A stretch of DNA of 64,000 nt from a bacterium (GTDB lineage Bacteria > Bacteroidota > Ignavibacteria > Kapaibacteriales > UBA7675), in NCBI GenBank assembly GCA_030430495.1, contig JAUIKM010000014.1:62001-126000 (forward strand), in the 5' to 3' direction. A program made the position numbers and the translations under genes. The notes below the pieces were generated by a model. The model was not told the DNA's origin. It was given only the letters and a program-made list of their open reading frames with translations, and did not search any database. Below, in pieces: positions 55,310-64,000 of the stretch (position 1 is its first letter; every line of letters begins with the position of its first letter).

Positions 55310-57709
55310 ATGCTGAAGAACTACGTCATGATTGCCCTGCGCAATCTCGTTAAACACAAGTTGTATTCCGCGATTAACATTCTGGGGCTGGCGATCGGCC
55401 TGGCCAGTTGTCTGCTGATTGTGTTTTACGTGCAGGACGAGCTGGCCTACGATGCGTACCACAGCAAAGCCGACCGCATCTACCGCGTGCTGGAAGATAT
55501 TAACCTGAACGGCGTGACGGAGAACTCCGCCAGTATGCCCTTCCCCGTCGGGCCCCAACTGATGCTCGACTACCCGCAAATTGAGGCGATGACGCGCCTG
55601 TCAAAACCAATCGGACCGCTGAGCGTTAAAGTCGGCGAAAAATCCTTCCGTGAAAACAACTTGTTTTTTGCGGATTCAACCGTGTTTGACGTGTTCGACT
55701 ACCAGGCGATTGAAGGCGACTTAAACACAGCGCTGGACAATCCTTTTACGATTGTCGTGACGCGCGAAACGGCGATGCGCTACTTTGGTCGCACACACAT
55801 AGCCGGCGAAGTGTTAAATTTCAATCCATCCGGCCAGCCGCTTCCGTTTACCGTTACCGCGGTGATTGAGGATCCGCCGTCGAACTCACACTTTGCGTTT
55901 GACGGGTTCTGTGCGTTTTCAACGTTGGCGAACTTTGTCGGTCCGCAGACGCTCACACAACAGTGGTGGTGGAATCCGGCCTGGACCTACATCGTGCTGC
56001 CGGAGGGCGTGACGCCGCAGGAAATCGAACGCGGATTCCCGGACTTTGTTAAAACACATTTTCCCGCCAATATCGGCGCCGGCATCAGCATGTCGCTGCA
56101 GCCGCTGCTGGACATACACCTGCATTCACATCGCGATCTGGAAATACGGCCGAACAGCGACATCAACTACGTCTACATTTTTTCGATTGTGGCGCTGTTT
56201 ATTCTCATGATCGCCTGCATTAACTTCATGAACCTGGCGACGGCGCGTTCGGCCGGCCGCGCGCGTGAAGTTGCAATTCGCAAAGTGGTCGGCGCGCAGC
56301 GCGAACACCTCGTGCACCAGTTTCTGGGCGAGTCGATTCTCGTGTCGATGATCGCCGTGCTGCTGGGCGCGGCGCTGTGTGAGTTGTTGCTGCCGGCGTT
56401 TAACTCTTTTACGGGCAAGGAACTTTCGCCGCTGTGGCACGATCACTGGTGGGCCGTGCCGGGGCTTGTATTGCTCGGTCTGCTCGTCGGCATTGTCTCC
56501 GGCAGTTACCCGGCTCTCTACCTTTCGGCTTTTCAGCCGGTGGTGGTGCTCAAAGGCGAACGCGGTACGGGTACGCGCGGCGGCCTGCTCAGAAAAACTT
56601 TGGTTGTCGCGCAGTTTACGGCGTCGATTGTCTTGTTAATCGCCGCGGGCGTGGTGATGCGCCAGCTGGATTTTATTGCCGAAAAAGACCTTGGGTTCAA
56701 CAAAGATCACATCGTCCTGTTAAACACTGCGCCGCCGGTGATGGCACAGCGCAATACATTTAAACAGGAGCTCGTTAAACACGCCTCGATCCACAACGTG
56801 ACGACGATGACGGAAGTGATCGGCACAGGAGTTCAGATTCGCCAGTACTTCCTGGAGGGTTTCAATGACGAACCGATGGCGTTGGCGGGCCTGGGCACGG
56901 ACATGGACTTTTTTGAGACGATGAATATCAAGGCCATCCGCGGCCGCACCTTTTCATATGACCACCTTTCCGATACGCTGCGCGGTTATGTGCTGAACGA
57001 AACAGCCGTGCGGCAGCTGGGCTGGGAGGACGATCCGATCGGCAAAAAAGTCAACATGTGGCTGGGCGACAATTTCACGCGCGAAGGCGAGGTGATCGGC
57101 GTGGTGCCGGACTTCAACTACGCCTCGCTGCACCAGCCGGTGGAAGCGCTGATCATGTTTGTGTTTCCGATGGTCAGCACCATTGCCGTCAGGGTGGACG
57201 GCAGCCAGGTGCCGACGGCGCTCAGCACGATCGAAACGGCGTGGAAACAATTCAGCCCGAACGAACCCTACAACTATCGATTCCTGGACAACACCATCGG
57301 CGAGATGTACCAGAGCGAGCGCCGCCTGGCGGACGTGATTCTCTACTTTGCCGGCTTTGCAATTCTGGTCGCCTGCCTGGGCCTCTTTGGTCTGGCCTCG
57401 TTTACGGTTGAACAGCGGACCAAGGAAATCGGCATCCGGAAGGTATTGGGCGCGGGAGTATTCGACATCGTAAAACTGCTGGCGGGCGAATTCAGCCGCC
57501 TGGTTTTTGTTGCCGCCGTGATAGCCGTACCGCCGGCCTGGTACGCCATGGGCGCCTGGCTGGAGGGATTTGAATACCACGTCTCGCTCGGGTGGCAGGC
57601 TTTTGTGCTGGCGACCCTGGCGGCGCTGCTGATCGCCAACCTGGCGGTGAGTTATAAAACGATCAGCGCCGCCATTGCGGATCCGGCGCGGGCGCTGGGA
57701 CGCGTCTAG
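55310..57709 (+). CDS. FtsX/MacB-type ABC transporter permease
   Basis: About 799 residues from ATG 55310 (MLKNYVMIALRNLVKHKLYS). A first transmembrane helix (INILGLAIGLASCLLIVFYV) precedes a large periplasmic MacB-core domain. Three helices with the FtsX signature follow (IACINFMNLATARSAGRARE, IRKVVGAQ). A second copy of the same layout comes after (helix near 440, periplasmic domain, final helices with TKEIGIRKVLGAG). No ATPase is encoded nearby, so it must use one from elsewhere. Such duplicated permeases are multiplied in Bacteroidota and act in mechanotransmission, drug or lipoprotein export; the specific role is unknown. Confidence 0.9.
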   Translation: MLKNYVMIALRNLVKHKLYSAINILGLAIGLASCLLIVFYVQDELAYDAYHSKADRIYRVLEDINLNGVTENSASMPFPVGPQLMLDYPQIEAMTRLSKPIGPLSVKVGEKSFRENNLFFADSTVFDVFDYQAIEGDLNTALDNPFTIVVTRETAMRYFGRTHIAGEVLNFNPSGQPLPFTVTAVIEDPPSNSHFAFDGFCAFSTLANFVGPQTLTQQWWWNPAWTYIVLPEGVTPQEIERGFPDFVKTHFPANIGAGISMSLQPLLDIHLHSHRDLEIRPNSDINYVYIFSIVALFILMIACINFMNLATARSAGRAREVAIRKVVGAQREHLVHQFLGESILVSMIAVLLGAALCELLLPAFNSFTGKELSPLWHDHWWAVPGLVLLGLLVGIVSGSYPALYLSAFQPVVVLKGERGTGTRGGLLRKTLVVAQFTASIVLLIAAGVVMRQLDFIAEKDLGFNKDHIVLLNTAPPVMAQRNTFKQELVKHASIHNVTTMTEVIGTGVQIRQYFLEGFNDEPMALAGLGTDMDFFETMNIKAIRGRTFSYDHLSDTLRGYVLNETAVRQLGWEDDPIGKKVNMWLGDNFTREGEVIGVVPDFNYASLHQPVEALIMFVFPMVSTIAVRVDGSQVPTALSTIETAWKQFSPNEPYNYRFLDNTIGEMYQSERRLADVILYFAGFAILVACLGLFGLASFTVEQRTKEIGIRKVLGAGVFDIVKLLAGEFSRLVFVAAVIAVPPAWYAMGAWLEGFEYHVSLGWQAFVLATLAALLIANLAVSYKTISAAIADPARALGRV

Positions 57710-57908
57710 TTCTGCGCGCCGCAGCTTGTGGAATTAACAGCGATTTGATCACTTCTTTACGCGGCATATATTTGCAACATATTCTGCGGACGTCGGGAGG
57801 CGTTTTCGGGGCGATGCGGATGAGAGGGAGTTACCATTTTCATCCGGACATTGATCCGGCTCCCGGAATGGTACACCAGTTCTCATTTTCACATTACAGG
57901 TGCTGCGT

Positions 57909-58385
57909 ATGCAACGTTTTAAACTCTTTCAGATGCTGTTTCTCTCTTTGTTTGTCATCGGGTTTACCGCCGGCTGTGACGATGATGACGACGACAACAA
58001 CGACAGCGGCGGCATGGTCGCGACGGTCAACGGCGAATCCTATACATTCGATATGACGGGATCCAGGCTTGATGGAGCTACCATGGTCCTGTTTGGAACC
58101 AATATCAATGTTTCCGAGAGCACGACGCGTACGATAAGCATAACAATTCCCAATGCCGCCGCGGGCGACTACCAGGTCTCGGCGCTGGGAGCGGGTTCTG
58201 TCGTTATATTCTCTGAAGGCGCCACCGGCTCGATACCGGGCTCCTGGGTTGGAGGCAGCGGCACGATAACAATTAATGAAGTTTCCGCCTCCGGCGCTGA
58301 AGGTACGTTTTTCTTCACCGGTGAGAATCCGCAGACAGCCACGACAAAGGTGATTAGCAACGGTTCCTTTGACTTCGACTTTTAA
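57909..58385 (+). CDS. DUF6252-like lipoprotein
   Basis: About 158 residues from ATG 57909. The signal peptide ends in a lipobox (GFTAGC) followed by a run of aspartates and asparagines, typical of lipoproteins exported to the surface in Bacteroidota. The mature domain starts MVATVNGESYTFD and ends EGTFFFTGENPQTATTKVI then SNGSFDF. The fold pattern matches DUF6252-type proteins (small beta-sandwich, unknown function). It stands alone and ends at a strong terminator. Confidence 0.8.
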   Translation: MQRFKLFQMLFLSLFVIGFTAGCDDDDDDNNDSGGMVATVNGESYTFDMTGSRLDGATMVLFGTNINVSESTTRTISITIPNAAAGDYQVSALGAGSVVIFSEGATGSIPGSWVGGSGTITINEVSASGAEGTFFFTGENPQTATTKVISNGSFDFDF

Positions 58386-58436
58386 CAGTCGGGTTGGGGC
58401 AGCCGGGCGACTGCGCCCGGCGATACAATAATTGCA

Positions 58437-58480
58437 GCGGCGATACCGTACGAGTGCATCTACACCGGCGGTATCGCCGC
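58437..58480 (+). terminator. Terminator of the DUF6252-like gene
   Basis: GCGGCGATACCG / CGGTATCGCCGC, a perfect 12-bp stem around a 20-base loop, followed by AGTGCTTTTA, 51 bp after the stop. Confidence 0.8.
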
Positions 58481-58563
58481 AGTGCTTTTAAATGAGCGTC
58501 CCGGGGGCTGCTGTGCGGCGCGGGACCGGCAACACAACGACAAACAAAAAAGTCAGGCCAATA

Positions 58564-60180
58564 ATGAGTGCACATCCGCGCGAACAGGTCGAATCCGAAC
58601 ACCTTCTGAAGGTGCGCACGCTGCGGCGGGACGACTACAAGGATTTGCTTGCCGTCACGCAGGAAGTCTATGCCGCCATCGGCGACACCTGGACGCAACG
58701 GCAGTTCAACCGCCTGATCAGCCTGTTTCCCGAAGGGCAGATCTGCGTGGAAGACAAGGGCAAGGTGGTCGCCTTTGCGCTGTCCATCATGCTGAAGTAC
58801 GAGGACCTGGACGACAACCACACCTACAACGACATCATCGGCAATCACCAGTTCGACACGCACAATGCGGCGGGCGACATTCTGTACGGCATCGAGATCT
58901 GCGTCTCGCCGGAAGTGCAGAACCTGCGGCTGGGGCGGCGGCTTTACGACGCGCGCAAGGAGCTGTGTGAAAACCTCAACCTGCGCGGCATCATCGTCGG
59001 CGGGCGCATGCCGAACTACCACAAACACGCCGAGGAGCTGGACGCGCGCGGTTATCTGGAAAAAGTCAAAACCAAGTCGATCTACGATCCGGTGCTCTCG
59101 TTCCAGTTGAGCAACGACTTCCACATCCGCACGGTGGTGAAGGGCTACCTGCCCTACGACTCGGAGTCAAAGGCGTTTGCGGTGCTGCTGGAGTGGAACA
59201 ACATCTGGTTTGAGCCCAAATCGCCGTCGGTGGGCAAGCAGAAAAAGTTTGTGCGCCTGGGTTTGGTACAGTGGCAGATGCGCTCCGTGGCCGGCGTCGA
59301 GTCGCTGCTGGAAAACGTCGAGTTTTTTGTCGATTCGGTGGCCTCCTACAACGCGGACTTCCTGCTGCTGCCGGAGCTGTTCAACGCGCCGCTGATGGCG
59401 CGTTTCAACGAAGAGGGCATGGCGCAGGCCATCCGCTCGCTGGCGGGCTACACGGAACAAATCCGCGACCAGCTGCTGGACTGGGCGCTGTCGTACAACA
59501 TCAACATCATCGCCGGCAGCATGCCGCTGGTGGAGGACGACAAACTTTACAACGTTTCGTATATCTGCCGCCGTGACGGCAGTTACGACGCGCAGGCCAA
59601 GCTGCACATCACGCCGAGCGAGGTGGGGGACTGGGGCATGCAGGGCGGCGACTCGCTGCGGGTATTCGATACGGACTGCGGCCGCGTGGGCATTTTGATC
59701 TGCTACGACGTGGAGTTTCCCGAGCTGGCGCGCATTCTGGCGGCCAACGACATGCGCATTTTGTTCGTGCCTTTTTCGACCGATTCGCGCAACGGCTACC
59801 TGCGCGTGCGGCTCTGCAGCCAGGCGCGCGCCGTTGAAAACGAGTGTTATGTGGCGATCGCCGGCAGCGTCGGCAACCTGCCCAAAGTCAGCAATATGGA
59901 CGTGCAGTACGCGCAGTCGGCCGTCTTTTCGCCCTCGGATTTTGCCTTCCCCAACCAGGCGGTTGTGGCCGAAGCGACGCCGAACACGGAGACGGTGGTC
60001 ATCGCCGATGTGGACCTGACGCTGCTCGACGAGCTGCACACGCTCGGCAGCGTCCGCAACCTGATCGATCGTCGCGACGACCTCTACGACGTGGTCTGGA
60101 AAAGCGCCAGCGGCCCGGTGGACAAAGCCGAAATTGCGCGGCGCGACGGCCGCCGCGTCAAGCGCGCCAGATTCAGTTGA
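58564..60180 (+). CDS. Bifunctional GNAT acetyltransferase / carbon-nitrogen hydrolase
   Basis: About 538 residues from ATG 58564. Residues ~15-215 form a GNAT-fold domain (LRRDDYKDLLAVTQEVYAAI; ICVSPEVQNLRLGRRLYDAR is the acyl-CoA-binding segment). Residues ~235-500 form a nitrilase-superfamily domain with the triad Glu271 (LLLPELF), Lys346 (AKLHITP) and Cys380 (LICYDVEFPE). This fusion is widespread and conserved in several phyla, including Bacteroidota; its substrate is not settled. Cytoplasmic, single gene, closed by a terminator. Confidence 0.92.
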   Translation: MSAHPREQVESEHLLKVRTLRRDDYKDLLAVTQEVYAAIGDTWTQRQFNRLISLFPEGQICVEDKGKVVAFALSIMLKYEDLDDNHTYNDIIGNHQFDTHNAAGDILYGIEICVSPEVQNLRLGRRLYDARKELCENLNLRGIIVGGRMPNYHKHAEELDARGYLEKVKTKSIYDPVLSFQLSNDFHIRTVVKGYLPYDSESKAFAVLLEWNNIWFEPKSPSVGKQKKFVRLGLVQWQMRSVAGVESLLENVEFFVDSVASYNADFLLLPELFNAPLMARFNEEGMAQAIRSLAGYTEQIRDQLLDWALSYNINIIAGSMPLVEDDKLYNVSYICRRDGSYDAQAKLHITPSEVGDWGMQGGDSLRVFDTDCGRVGILICYDVEFPELARILAANDMRILFVPFSTDSRNGYLRVRLCSQARAVENECYVAIAGSVGNLPKVSNMDVQYAQSAVFSPSDFAFPNQAVVAEATPNTETVVIADVDLTLLDELHTLGSVRNLIDRRDDLYDVVWKSASGPVDKAEIARRDGRRVKRARFS

Positions 60181-60264
60181 GTTGTGTTGCGGAGCAGATC
60201 CAACGCTCAGGCGGGAAGCGCTGAAGTCCTCGGGTTTGGAGCGATGCCGCCCCGCCGAACAAAA

Positions 60265-60303
60265 AAACGCCTCGGTCCGAAGTTCGTTCGAAACGAGGCG
60301 TTT
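60265..60303. terminator. Bidirectional terminator
   Basis: AAACGCCTCG / CGAGGCGTTT, 10-bp stem around a 19-base loop, with an A-run on the left and TTTG on the right. It lies between the convergent genes ending at 60180 (+) and 60464 (-). Confidence 0.75.
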
Positions 60304-60463
60304 GCCCGGTAAAAGGCAATGGATTGGCTTGAAATTTTTTGCGGGGCGGCGCGCCGAATCACAGCGCTGAAAGTCCGTCCACGCACTTATACACGAGGCC
60401 GCCCGCCGCGCTAGTGTACGCGGAGGGCGGAATTTTAGCTCGCTGCGCAAAAAGCCGCGCGGC

Positions 60464-61432
60464 TCAGAGCGCGCCGACCTCGCGCAGCCACTTCACCATT
60501 GTGTCCGTCAGCTCCGCGGCTACGCGCGGCTCGCTCCCGGTCGTCAACATGTGGTTGAGATCGGGGAATCTGACGACTTTCACCTTGTCGTTTTTGACCT
60601 GCTCAAACATCGCGATATTCTCCGGCCCGACGTTGATGTCCTGCAGCCCGCACATAATCAGCGTCGGAACCTTTGTCTTCGCAACGGTCGGCACGGCATT
60701 CCCCGTCATTTCGATCCAGTCGCGCCAGAACTGTGGGAACGCGCCCATGAGCGGAGCCTGCGGGAACGTGCCGGCGTGCAGTTGTTCAAAAGCGCCGCGC
60801 ATCTGAGCGACGGTCTGGTCCGCGGCTTCGGCCGATGCGCAGCGGCGCAGGATCGTGTCGATCTGCGTCATGACCACCTCGTCGATGGGTTTTGCCGGGC
60901 CGGACAGCATAACAACGGCGGCTGCGCCGCCGAGCGAGTCGGATGCCGCGTGCACAAAATTGGCGCCCTGGCTGTGTCCGATCAGGACCAGTTTTGCGCC
61001 GTCGATATCCTCGCGTCCGCGCAGCATGGCGGCCGCGGCGACGGCATCGCGCAGGAAGTCCGTCGGCGTGACGGTGGTCTGATCGAGTGTTGCGGCGTGT
61101 TCGCGGCTGCGTTTTTCGTACTGGTACACCGCCATGCCGGCTTTTGTGAGCGCGTCGGCCAGATCGTCAAAGACGGCAATGGTATCGCCGAAGAGATCCG
61201 GGTAGAGGCACTTGGCGTTCGGGTCGTTCAGGATCACGGTCTGGTGGCGGTCGTTGGGCCCGGAGCCGTGGATGAGCACGGCCGCCGGGAAAGGCCCTTT
61301 GCCGGCGGGCAGGTTGAGCGTGCCCGAGATTGTGAGACCGTCGTTTTCAAACGAGACGTCCTGTTGTTCGGCGGCCTGCGCCGCGGCGATGCTGCAAACG
61401 AACATCGAGATCAAGAGTATGCGAAGTTTCAT
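60464..61432 (-). CDS. Exported alpha/beta-hydrolase
   Basis: 322 residues with a signal peptide (MKLRILLISMFVCSIAAAQA). The alpha/beta-hydrolase fold has the oxyanion block LIHGSGPNDR (~54-62), nucleophile Ser154 in GHSQG, Asp265 (GLQDINVG) and His294 (DLNHML), so all three catalytic residues are present. It acts outside the cytoplasm on esters or peptides; the family (DUF-type dienelactone hydrolase-like) does not fix a substrate. It is downstream of the sulfatase on the same strand, 188 bp away with an AT-rich 20-bp palindrome between them, so it may have its own regulated promoter. Confidence 0.85.
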   Translation of the reverse strand: MKLRILLISMFVCSIAAAQAAEQQDVSFENDGLTISGTLNLPAGKGPFPAAVLIHGSGPNDRHQTVILNDPNAKCLYPDLFGDTIAVFDDLADALTKAGMAVYQYEKRSREHAATLDQTTVTPTDFLRDAVAAAAMLRGREDIDGAKLVLIGHSQGANFVHAASDSLGGAAAVVMLSGPAKPIDEVVMTQIDTILRRCASAEAADQTVAQMRGAFEQLHAGTFPQAPLMGAFPQFWRDWIEMTGNAVPTVAKTKVPTLIMCGLQDINVGPENIAMFEQVKNDKVKVVRFPDLNHMLTTGSEPRVAAELTDTMVKWLREVGAL

Positions 61433-61548
61433 TGTTTTCCTGCCGCAATAATTGTGAACGGATTCAGAGCGAAGCGAATCGCCTTGCCGCCGGCGGCCGG
61501 CATTCGGCTTCAGGCAGCGTCAACGGAGGACGAATGCAATAGTTGCAT

Positions 61549-61568
61549 ATTTAGATAAATATCTAAAT
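61549..61568. promoter_or_regulatory. Perfect 20-bp AT-rich palindrome, possible operator
   Basis: ATTTAGATAAATATCTAAAT reads as 9-bp arms with an AA centre. It is 117 bp upstream of the hydrolase start and 53 bp after the sulfatase stop (minus strand). A small GCGCA/TGCGC hairpin and a poly-C tract lie beside it. An operator for a dimeric regulator is more likely than a terminator, as no T-run follows. Confidence 0.5.
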
Positions 61569-61620
61569 GTTTTTTCCTCGGGGGCTTTGGGGGGGCTTTT
61601 GGTCGCGCATTTTGCGCCGT

Positions 61621-63108
61621 TTATTCGCGACTTTCCGGGTTGTAGAGCGGGTTCGGCTCGTGCGGGATGGGAGCGTGGACCTTTTGCTGCCAGGCCTGCA
61701 GTTCGCGCAGCAGCTCCTGCGCCAGGTCCGGCTGTTTGAGCGCCAGGTTGCGCGTTTCGGCTTCGTCGTCCCGCAGGTCGTAGAGTTGCAGTTTGTTGTC
61801 CTCAAAAAACTCGATCAGTTTCCAGCGGCCGCGGCGGATCACCGAGCAGGGCGTGGCGCGGAAGGTTTTGCCCGAGTGCACATATCCCTCCAGGTAGACG
61901 GGAAAATGCCAGAAGAGGGCGCGGTCCGCGGGCGCTTCATGGCCGATCTGGTCCATGTTGAGCGCTACGCCGTCGAGCAGCAGACTGTCGGTATTTGCGC
62001 CGGCCAGCGCCGCAAAGGTCGGGAACAGGTCGATACCAATCACCGGCGCGTCGCTGCGGCCGCGCGCTATCTGTCCCGGCCGGCGCAGAATCAGCGGCGT
62101 GCGGATGCCGCCTTCGTAGACTTCGCCTTTGCCGCCGCGCAGCGGACCGAGCGTGCTGTAGGTGTGGTGCCCGCCGTTGTCCGAGTAAAACACAATCAGC
62201 GTTTTGCGGGTCAGGTTGTATTGATCCACCGCCGCGACGATGCGCCCGACGCTGATGTCCGTCGCTTCCACCATGGCGGCGTAGGCCAGCGTGGCGCGGT
62301 CCGCGTAGGGATAGCGATCGTGGTATTTTTTAAACAAATCCTTGCGCGCGGAAATGGGCGTGTGCACGGCAAAATGCGGCAGGTAGAGGAAAAAGGGCCG
62401 CTTGCGATTTTTGCGGATAAACTCGGTGGCCTCCGTCGTCAAACGGTCGGTTAAATACTCCTCTTTCGGGCCGTCCTTCAGATTGGGCAATTCGTAGGGC
62501 GGAAAATAGGACGCGGGTTCGCCGCGCCTGCTGCCTCCAATATTTATGTCGAATCCCTGGCTGGTCGGGTCGTCGCCCAGGTGCCACTTGCCGATGCTGG
62601 CGCAGATGTATCCGGCTTTGTTTAATACCTCCGCCACCGTGACGACCTCGTCGCCCAGTTCCGAATTGTTCTTGGGTGTTAACAGTTGCTGTTGTTCGCG
62701 CGGGCCGCGGGCGGAGCCGCCGACGGTATACACGCCGTGGCGCGGAGCGTACTGACCGGACATGACGGCGGCGCGGCTGGGAGCGCAGTTGGGCGCATTG
62801 GCATAGGCATTGGTAAACACGCGGCCTTCGGCGGCCAGTTTGTCGACGTGGCGCGTATCGATAAACTCATTGCCCATATACCCGACGTCCTGCCAGCCGA
62901 GGTCGTCGATGTAAATCAGGATGATATTCGGTTTTTCGACGGGTTTTTTCTGTGCCTGCAATTCCTGCTTAAACAACATGACGGCGGCAAACAGGATGCA
63001 GACGCCGCAGACGAGGCGCTTTAAACAACTGCGTGCATTGTCGCTTGCGGCTCGCTGACAAACAAGATGGCCTTTGGGGTTTTGCGGGGATTTAAAGGAA
63101 CCGTTCAT
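61621..63108 (-). CDS. Exported sulfatase
   Basis: About 495 residues. The formylglycine motif C-x-P-x-R is Cys108-Ala-Pro110-Ser-Arg112 (NCAPSRAAVMSGQYAPRHG), and the metal-binding start is IDDLGWQDVGY. KWHLGD and FYSDNGGH are further family landmarks. It removes sulfate esters from polysaccharides or similar compounds in the periplasm or outside. The N-terminal 53 residues hold a signal-like helix (RLVCGVCILFAAVMLF) after a long polar stretch, so the true start could be internal. The ATG overlaps the stop of the MscS gene by ATGA. It needs a separate formylglycine-generating enzyme, not seen here. Confidence 0.9.
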   Translation of the reverse strand: MNGSFKSPQNPKGHLVCQRAASDNARSCLKRLVCGVCILFAAVMLFKQELQAQKKPVEKPNIILIYIDDLGWQDVGYMGNEFIDTRHVDKLAAEGRVFTNAYANAPNCAPSRAAVMSGQYAPRHGVYTVGGSARGPREQQQLLTPKNNSELGDEVVTVAEVLNKAGYICASIGKWHLGDDPTSQGFDINIGGSRRGEPASYFPPYELPNLKDGPKEEYLTDRLTTEATEFIRKNRKRPFFLYLPHFAVHTPISARKDLFKKYHDRYPYADRATLAYAAMVEATDISVGRIVAAVDQYNLTRKTLIVFYSDNGGHHTYSTLGPLRGGKGEVYEGGIRTPLILRRPGQIARGRSDAPVIGIDLFPTFAALAGANTDSLLLDGVALNMDQIGHEAPADRALFWHFPVYLEGYVHSGKTFRATPCSVIRRGRWKLIEFFEDNKLQLYDLRDDEAETRNLALKQPDLAQELLRELQAWQQKVHAPIPHEPNPLYNPESRE

Positions 63109-63995
63109 GTTTTGTTTCCGCTTTGCCCGGCTTTGGAAGGCATTTCTTTGTTTGTCCCGCTTGTCATGTCGAGCGGCAGAGGCAGCGGTCCGCGGAAATT
63201 CAGGTCGCGCTGCGGGAAGGGAATTTCAATCTTGTTTTTGCGGAAGATGCGCACAATCGCGATGTTTAAGTCGGAATGCACAATGGGATGGCGCATCGGG
63301 TCGGCTATCCAGCAGCGCAGGCGCATGTTCCAGGATGAGTCGCCGAATTCATCGAGCAAAACATCGGGCTTCGGGTCTTTTAACACCTCGGGATGTTCCG
63401 CGGCCGCCCGCAGCATGCTCTCGATCACCTTGTCGACATCCGAGCCGTAGCTGACGCCGACCTTGACGTTAAGTCGGATTTTGGGGTCGCCGTAGGACCA
63501 GTTAACAACGTGTTTTTCAACAAAGTCCAGGTTTGGGACAATGATCGAAATGTTGTCGAGCGAGCGGATGGTCGTCGAGCGCATGCGGATACTCGTTACG
63601 TCGCCTTCCAGCTCGTTAACAGTCACGCGGTCGCCGACCTGAATGGGTCGTTCAAATAGAATTATCAGCCCGGAGATAAAGTTGGAGGTGATGTTCTGCA
63701 GACCAAAACCGATACCGACGGAGAGCGCACCGAAGATGACGACGAGGCTGCTGAGGTCGATGCCGACGAACTGGAAGGCGATCACCGCGCCCAGAATCAT
63801 GAAGACATAGGAAAAAATGCGGAGATAGGTGTAGCGGCGGCCCTCGTCGACGCCCATGCGCATCAGGATCTGGCGCAGAATGGTGCGTCGCAGAATGCGA
63901 TTGAGCAGAATAAAACCGGCGATGACCAACATATACGTCAGAATGGTCATGGCGGAGATGGGAGTCTTGCCCAGCTCAAAAAAGGGCGTCGACAT
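63105..63995 (-). CDS. MscS-family mechanosensitive channel (may be 5'-truncated by the window)
   Basis: 296 residues from ATG 63995; no in-frame stop is seen before the window edge, so the start may be further out. Helices at ~15-35 and ~60-75 precede the pore helix and beta domain (FGALSVGIGFGLQNITSNFI; FERPIQVGDRVTVNELEGDV), with a C-terminal alpha/beta domain closing in IEIPFPQRDLNF. It is a shorter type than KefA/MscK-like proteins and resembles the bigger family of Bacteroidota channels. Its stop overlaps the sulfatase ATG by ATGA. It is the third MscS-like gene in the window (others at 46774 and 47655), not closely similar to them. Confidence 0.9.
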   Translation of the reverse strand: MSTPFFELGKTPISAMTILTYMLVIAGFILLNRILRRTILRQILMRMGVDEGRRYTYLRIFSYVFMILGAVIAFQFVGIDLSSLVVIFGALSVGIGFGLQNITSNFISGLIILFERPIQVGDRVTVNELEGDVTSIRMRSTTIRSLDNISIIVPNLDFVEKHVVNWSYGDPKIRLNVKVGVSYGSDVDKVIESMLRAAAEHPEVLKDPKPDVLLDEFGDSSWNMRLRCWIADPMRHPIVHSDLNIAIVRIFRKNKIEIPFPQRDLNFRGPLPLPLDMTSGTNKEMPSKAGQSGNKT

Positions 63996-64000
63996 GTAGT

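Overview
The window looks like a chromosomal segment of a GC-rich (roughly 60% by eye) Bacteroidota bacterium, probably near the Saprospiria/Lewinella type. The signs are a TANFOR-like giant exported protein, type IX secretion (T9SS) C-terminal sorting domains, a peptidase-S74 chaperone domain, FtsX-type permeases with long periplasmic loops, a fused GNAT/nitrilase protein, a glutaminyl-tRNA synthetase and TAnnTTTG-type promoter elements. No rRNA, tRNA, CRISPR array, integrase or transposase was seen. The lineage is inferred from families, not from a marker gene search.

Layout. 0-1.2 kb: frameshifted tail of an FG-GAP/VCBS protein and a small outer-membrane protein. 1.5-12.5 kb: a tightly packed cluster (outer-membrane barrel, 2016-residue TANFOR-like exported protein, fibronectin-III protein, renalase-like flavoprotein) with overlapping or nearly touching genes. 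12.6-23 kb: a helical cytosolic protein, an alkaline-phosphatase-fold lipoprotein lacking the usual histidine ligands, a RebB-like acidic protein, a TPR regulator with two HTH domains, a CarboxypepD_reg/vWA protein and a DUF5996 protein. 23-39 kb: envelope and signalling genes: an L,D-transpeptidase, a hybrid histidine kinase with REC and Hpt domains, a LytTR response regulator divergent from a DoxX-like protein, a second TPR-HTH regulator, a Cys-rich S74/T9SS surface protein, and a TPR histidine kinase coupled to a TPR pseudo-kinase. 39-48.5 kb: GlnRS, then a cation-chloride-cotransporter homologue fused to a P-loop ATPase and followed by two MscS-like genes. 49.3-52.3 kb: a lower-GC group of exported proteins (small secreted protein, beta-propeller, two thioredoxin-like proteins). 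52.9-64 kb: a small unknown gene with a broken second copy nearby, a T9SS cargo, an FtsX permease, a DUF6252-like lipoprotein, the GNAT/nitrilase protein, an alpha/beta hydrolase, a sulfatase and another MscS channel.

Intergenic regions carry several repeat families: five hairpin (REP-like) elements with compensatory stem changes, four copies of a second element with an AAC-AAA-AG-type tail, and two copies of an essentially identical 0.3 kb repeat. The hexamer TTAAAC/GTTTAA is strongly over-represented, but not evenly across the window. The most unusual gene arrangements are the transporter-ATPase-MscS operon, the kinase/pseudo-kinase pair, the giant-protein operon and the low-GC exported-protein island.
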